Both the position numbers and the translations under genes were made by a program. The notes under the pieces were generated by a model. That model was not told the origin of the DNA. It ran no database searches and saw only the letters and a list, made by a program, of their open reading frames with translations. Positions 60,540 through 64,000 of a stretch of DNA of 64,000 nt are shown piece by piece; positions within the stretch are counted from its first letter, which is position 1; every line of letters begins with the position of its first letter. Location of the stretch: positions 163,880 through 227,879 of the forward strand of contig NW_017802791.1 of the NCBI RefSeq assembly GCF_001625305.1. Reading direction: 5' to 3'. Origin of the DNA: Branchiostoma belcheri. Taxonomy: Eukaryota > Chordata > Leptocardii > Amphioxiformes > Branchiostomatidae.

Positions 60540-60684
60540 TGTCTATGTCCACAATGATTGAGTAAAAATTTGAAAAAAGGAGGGACCTTGTTTTTTTTCG
60601 GCCCGCCTTGTTTTTTTTTCGCCAGCTCGCATTAGATTTAGAGTCTGCGGAGGATGTCATCCATAAAATTAACTTGCTGTGGCC
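60540..60684 (+). mobile_element. Right-half fragment of Harbinger-like subfamily A
   Basis: 'tgtccacaatgattgagt' to TTAACTTGCTGTGGCC. Together with the full copy this repeats the layout at 57560-58171. The region 60766-62480 is AT-rich with no gene seen. Confidence 0.75.
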
Positions 60685-62489
60685 TTAGTACTGAAACTGA
60701 ACACGTTGCGTTTCTATGTCGGTCAGTCAAGTCGTCACAGTTGGCAGCTCGGAGAAGAATACTTACAATAAGCAAAAAGCAGGCCGCCTGGCGTAAAATT
60801 GAGCCATAAATATCCTGACGGCCTGGCCACTTTTCAACGAGGTATTGGACACTTCAGGAGGACATTCTCATCTATAATCATAAAGGACTGATGGTGTTAA
60901 TGTATCCTTTTTTCATAAGCACCATTAGTTAACAGCATTGTTAGTAATATCTAACATTTCCTACAAAAATTAAAATATTTTATTTATCAAAGAAATTTTC
61001 GTGCGATACGTGTGTAATCATGTAACATTTCTAACATTTATGGTTTATGGTTATTCCATTTTTTATTTATTTGTTATTTATATTTGTTTATTATTTATGT
61101 CAGTTCAAATATTTGTTTATGTTTTGTTACTTCAATTTTGCATTAACTGGAAAGTACATCAATTATTACTTTCATTTCAGACATATTATTTCTATTATTT
61201 GACCTCTGATCTCCAATGCACTTTTATTTCTCTATGCTGATTTTGTTTCAAGTTTGTCATAATTTCAGCATAATTTGTATGTTTTATTTATTATCATTAT
61301 TGCTAAAAGTAATTATTATTATTATTGTTATTTCATTTTTTTTAAATTTTATGTTGCTGGACTCCAGGGATAGTAGTATGGAGTTTACCATACTATTGGA
61401 GATCTCAATAAACAAACAAGTAAACGCTAAAACAGCCCACACGAGATTAACTTGGTTTGAACATTGCTGGCAGCTCTGTTTTAAAATTTAAAACACACTA
61501 ACTGTGAGGGGTCATATCATACCAGTTATTTTCAATGGAGCAGGTTGATTCAACCTAGTTTGTAAAGAAATTACCAGAAAATCGACTTTTTATCGTCCTA
61601 ATTCAACATGATGTACATAATTTATGTTATTGTCTGTTCTGCTTTTATTTATTTATATTAATGTGCTAGACGCTGCTGTTAATGTTTGATGTATGCAGCA
61701 CCACTTCTTGTTTGCTCTTATTTTTGTAAAAAAAACAGTTCAGCAAAGAATAACTCAGAATGCCCAGTTTGAGAATACCAATAAAAAAAACGGTTCAATC
61801 CTATTAATCCAGACTCTTGCAATATGTAATTACACTAGGTAACATGAACCGAACTTAAATGAAGGTAACATTTGGATGGTGCAAAAAAAGTCAATTCTGG
61901 TCACTTCTCTGCAAAGTGAGTTTAATTGACCCTACTCCTTTGTAAATAAGTGTCATTTAGGGGGTCGAGGTGCCAAAATATTGCATCATAAGAGTGTGTT
62001 TAAACGCTGGAAACACAGCTGTCAGCCTGTGTATTTTGTGTTGGTGCTGTTTTAGCGCCAACCATAAATGTCCGAAACGTGAGATAATTGCACTAGCACG
62101 TGGAAAAGTGGAAGTAAATGACAATCACATCAAGATTTTTTTTAAATTACTTTTTTTTGGGGGGGGGGTGAATAATACATATACTGTCCTTAAATGAAAG
62201 TTAGCATTCGTTGTAAGGGAGTAACAGCTGCTACCCAGAGAAAACCCGATCGATCTTTAGACAAGCTTCTTCAGATCTGATTTCCGCTGAACCTGATACG
62301 ATCTTATCTAAGGTCAGATTTTCTACAGCCCTGAGGGCAGAGGACGCTTCACTTCAACTTCTCAAATAGCGTGACCTTGAACCAGAGGTGACGACCTTGT
62401 CATTGGAACATGCATATGGCCAATGTGAGATGTCCTATAAAATCAGTTTGACCTAGATGAAGCTTTACATAACAGAGTGGACAATCCCT

Positions 62490-62940
62490 ATCCATAGACT
62501 TTTAAAACATTCTTATAACGAAGAAGAATATCTAAGTCAGCAAATGTACGTCACAGATCCACCATTACAAAACTAAGAATCAGTTGTCACAAATTGCGAA
62601 TTGCGAATCGAATCAGGAAGACATAACCGCACTCTTAGACCAAAAAATCTGCCAATTTCGTAGTCTAGATAGAGTAGAGGACAAATGCATTTTACCGTAG
62701 ATTGTCCTTTATATGACAGTGATAGACAAAAATGTCATGTTTCAATTAATTTTCCTATTTTAGATACTTGACAAGTAGAAAAAATGTATCCCTGTTAGCG
62801 TTTGATAAACCAAATCTAACTACTCATAGAGCCTCATACGTATATGTATTTGTGTATGTATATGATTGTAACCATCTGACCTGTGCTTAGCCCAGTGCAC
62901 AAATGTACAATAAAGCTTTTAAGGTCTTCATTCATTCGAT
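62490..62940 (+). mobile_element. Decayed LINE 3' end
   Basis: Fragments such as SSLDRVEDKCHFTVDCPLYD recall the C-terminal H-C-x-C part of L2/CR1 ORF2. The tail 'gtacaataaagcttttaagg' and 'tcattcattc' is like that at 28205-28328. Several frame breaks. Confidence 0.5.
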
Positions 62941-63294
62941 TAACCTGGCAACAGTTGGCAAAAATAAGCCCAGAATTGAAAGTGTGATGGGTGTAGTAGG
63001 AAATCTTTTTTATGGGTTCACCACAAAGTGGTGAAACCATATTGCTTTTTCTCATGATCCTCCTCCTTCTTCTTCTCCTCCTGCCATTTCTTTAAATGGA
63101 TTCAGCTTCTTCATTTTAGGGCCTAAGGTCCTGAAATTTGGTATGGAGGTACAGTGGGCAAATACCCCTAGGCGTTTTTTAAATTTTTGTGATACAAGCT
63201 TTTACAATCGTTTTATTTGCTTTTTTAGCGGTCCCCATAGGAAAGTACTGTGCGGGGGCGTACGCGCGTGACGTAATAAGAAAGAAATTCGGCG

Positions 63295-63316
63295 GCATGC
63301 CCATATATGGGCATGC
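63295..63316. promoter_or_regulatory. 22-bp palindrome centred on a CArG box
   Basis: CCATATATGG flanked on each side by GCATGC gives a perfect palindrome containing a consensus SRF site. No gene start was recognised nearby. Confidence 0.4.
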
Positions 63317-63484
63317 AAGCATGAACCTGACGCAGCCTAATCTTTTCTTCTTGCTGATTGGCTGTTGGATTTGATTGGATTAACTCAATTAACACCTGTT
63401 CAAAGCCATTCCATTTTGACAGTATGAACTCAAGTGTTTTGGTAGGTACAGCACAGGCCACGAAATACGCATCAATTTTCGAGG

Positions 63485-63625
63485 GACGTTCTGCGGGAGA
63501 GTGCAGGACGCTGTGCGGGACTTCCCTCGGGAGAGTGCGGGACGTCCGTCCGGGAGAGTGCGATACGTTCTGGCGGGAGAGTGCGGTACGTCCAGCGGGA
63601 GAGTGCGGTACGTTCTGCGGGAGCC
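63485..63625. repeat. GGGAGAGTGCGG minisatellite
   Basis: Six imperfect units of about 22-30 bp containing CGGGAGAGTGC(G/A)GGACGT. They translate into repeated PHSP/ALSR peptides on the minus strand, but without splice or family support for a gene. Confidence 0.85.
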
Positions 63626-63902
63626 AGACATTTTGCTCTTCTCTGTTGGAACAACGCAAGTTGGAGGTCAATGACCTGCGCCCGGCGTGTAAACAAGATT
63701 GGACAGGGAGCGGCTGTAATATCAAAAGGAGCCGGCGGCTTCTGCTAGCCGGGTTGATAGTTAAGTAACATCAAGGTGGTTCAAAAGCAAACCTGATAAA
63801 GAAGGAAACCCCGTAGTTAGTTGAAAGTCTTGGTGGCTTGAGGCGATCGATACCGCCATGCTGTTTACTTTTTATGACATACAATGCAGTGAGTGATGTG
63901 TA

Positions 63903-63980
63903 TCGCACCGAGTTAGCTCGGTTGGAAACGCGCAAGGCGGCAATCCCAGGCATTGCAAGTTCGAACCCCAGTGCATCGGA
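63903..63980 (+). mobile_element. tRNA-like sequence, probably SINE head, at window edge
   Basis: 'tagctcggttgg' fits a pol III A box and AGTTCGAACCCC fits a B box, 40 bp apart. Stems do not pair into a good cloverleaf, so a tRNA-derived SINE or pseudogene is likelier than a tRNA gene. Confidence 0.4.
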
Positions 63981-64000
63981 CATAAATATTTTTAGCAATT

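Noticed and set aside
63480-63625. CRISPR-like repeat array
   Set aside because: Units are imperfect and directly adjoining with no unique spacers; eukaryotic minisatellite.
63225-63725. 166-aa minus-strand frame with PHSP/ALSR repeats
   Set aside because: The repeats come from a DNA minisatellite; no start context, splice sites or known domain.

Overview
The window looks like nuclear DNA of a cephalochordate (amphioxus, Branchiostoma). The reasons are intron-rich chordate-type genes, very dense small transposons (Harbinger-like, TTAA and TA elements), tRNA-derived SINEs and a CR1/L2-type LINE. The organism is an inference from gene content and repeat style; no database search was possible. 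All host genes recognised lie on the + strand. One assembly gap of 280 N lies at 12882-13161.

Region 1 (1-12.6 kb) is the 3' part of a vesicular monoamine transporter (SLC18/VMAT). Twelve coding exons end at a stop at 10612, followed by a 3' UTR of about 2 kb. Region 2 (12.6-17.7 kb) has no gene I can support. It holds a gap-interrupted repeat, a large inverted repeat with hammerhead-ribozyme-like strands, a TTAA element and two Harbinger-like elements.

Region 3 (17.7-43.9 kb) is the most interesting part. It holds three tandem, same-strand, apparently intact genes for small secreted helical proteins of 208, 194 and 202 aa. Each has a non-coding first exon, four coding exons separated only by phase-0 introns, a signal peptide followed by an 'xPVP' N-terminus, and just two conserved cysteines in the mature chain. 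Helix B (for example LQVFGLYLEEV) and helix D (VLRDFKNL) resemble interleukin-6, and exon order and size follow the IL-6/G-CSF plan. I read them as a tandem array of IL-6-like long-chain class I helical cytokines. Their non-coding parts fit that reading: ATTTA-rich 3' UTRs in copies 2 and 3, a conserved triloop hairpin after every stop codon, CACGTG motifs beside it, and an intronic ETS / CRE / CArG cluster like that of immediate-early genes. Copies 2 and 3 belong to an older segmental duplication (about 27.4-34.3 kb and 36.1-43.9 kb), and differential insertions give empty and filled sites for several elements.

Region 4 (43.9-48 kb) is a minus-strand LINE with endonuclease and reverse transcriptase, broken by the 3' end of another LINE in the opposite orientation. 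Region 5 (49.5-54.8 kb) is a complete four-coding-exon 3-beta-hydroxysteroid dehydrogenase (371 aa). Its first intron carries a Harbinger-like element split by a TA-target element. Region 6 (54.8-64 kb) has no host gene I can support. It is filled by microsatellites, a SINE, foldback elements, Harbinger-like elements, LINE debris, a minisatellite and a tRNA-like sequence at the right edge.

The VMAT and HSD3B genes are ordinary neighbours (neurotransmitter loading; steroid/sterol oxidation). No functional link between them and the cytokine-like cluster is implied beyond position.
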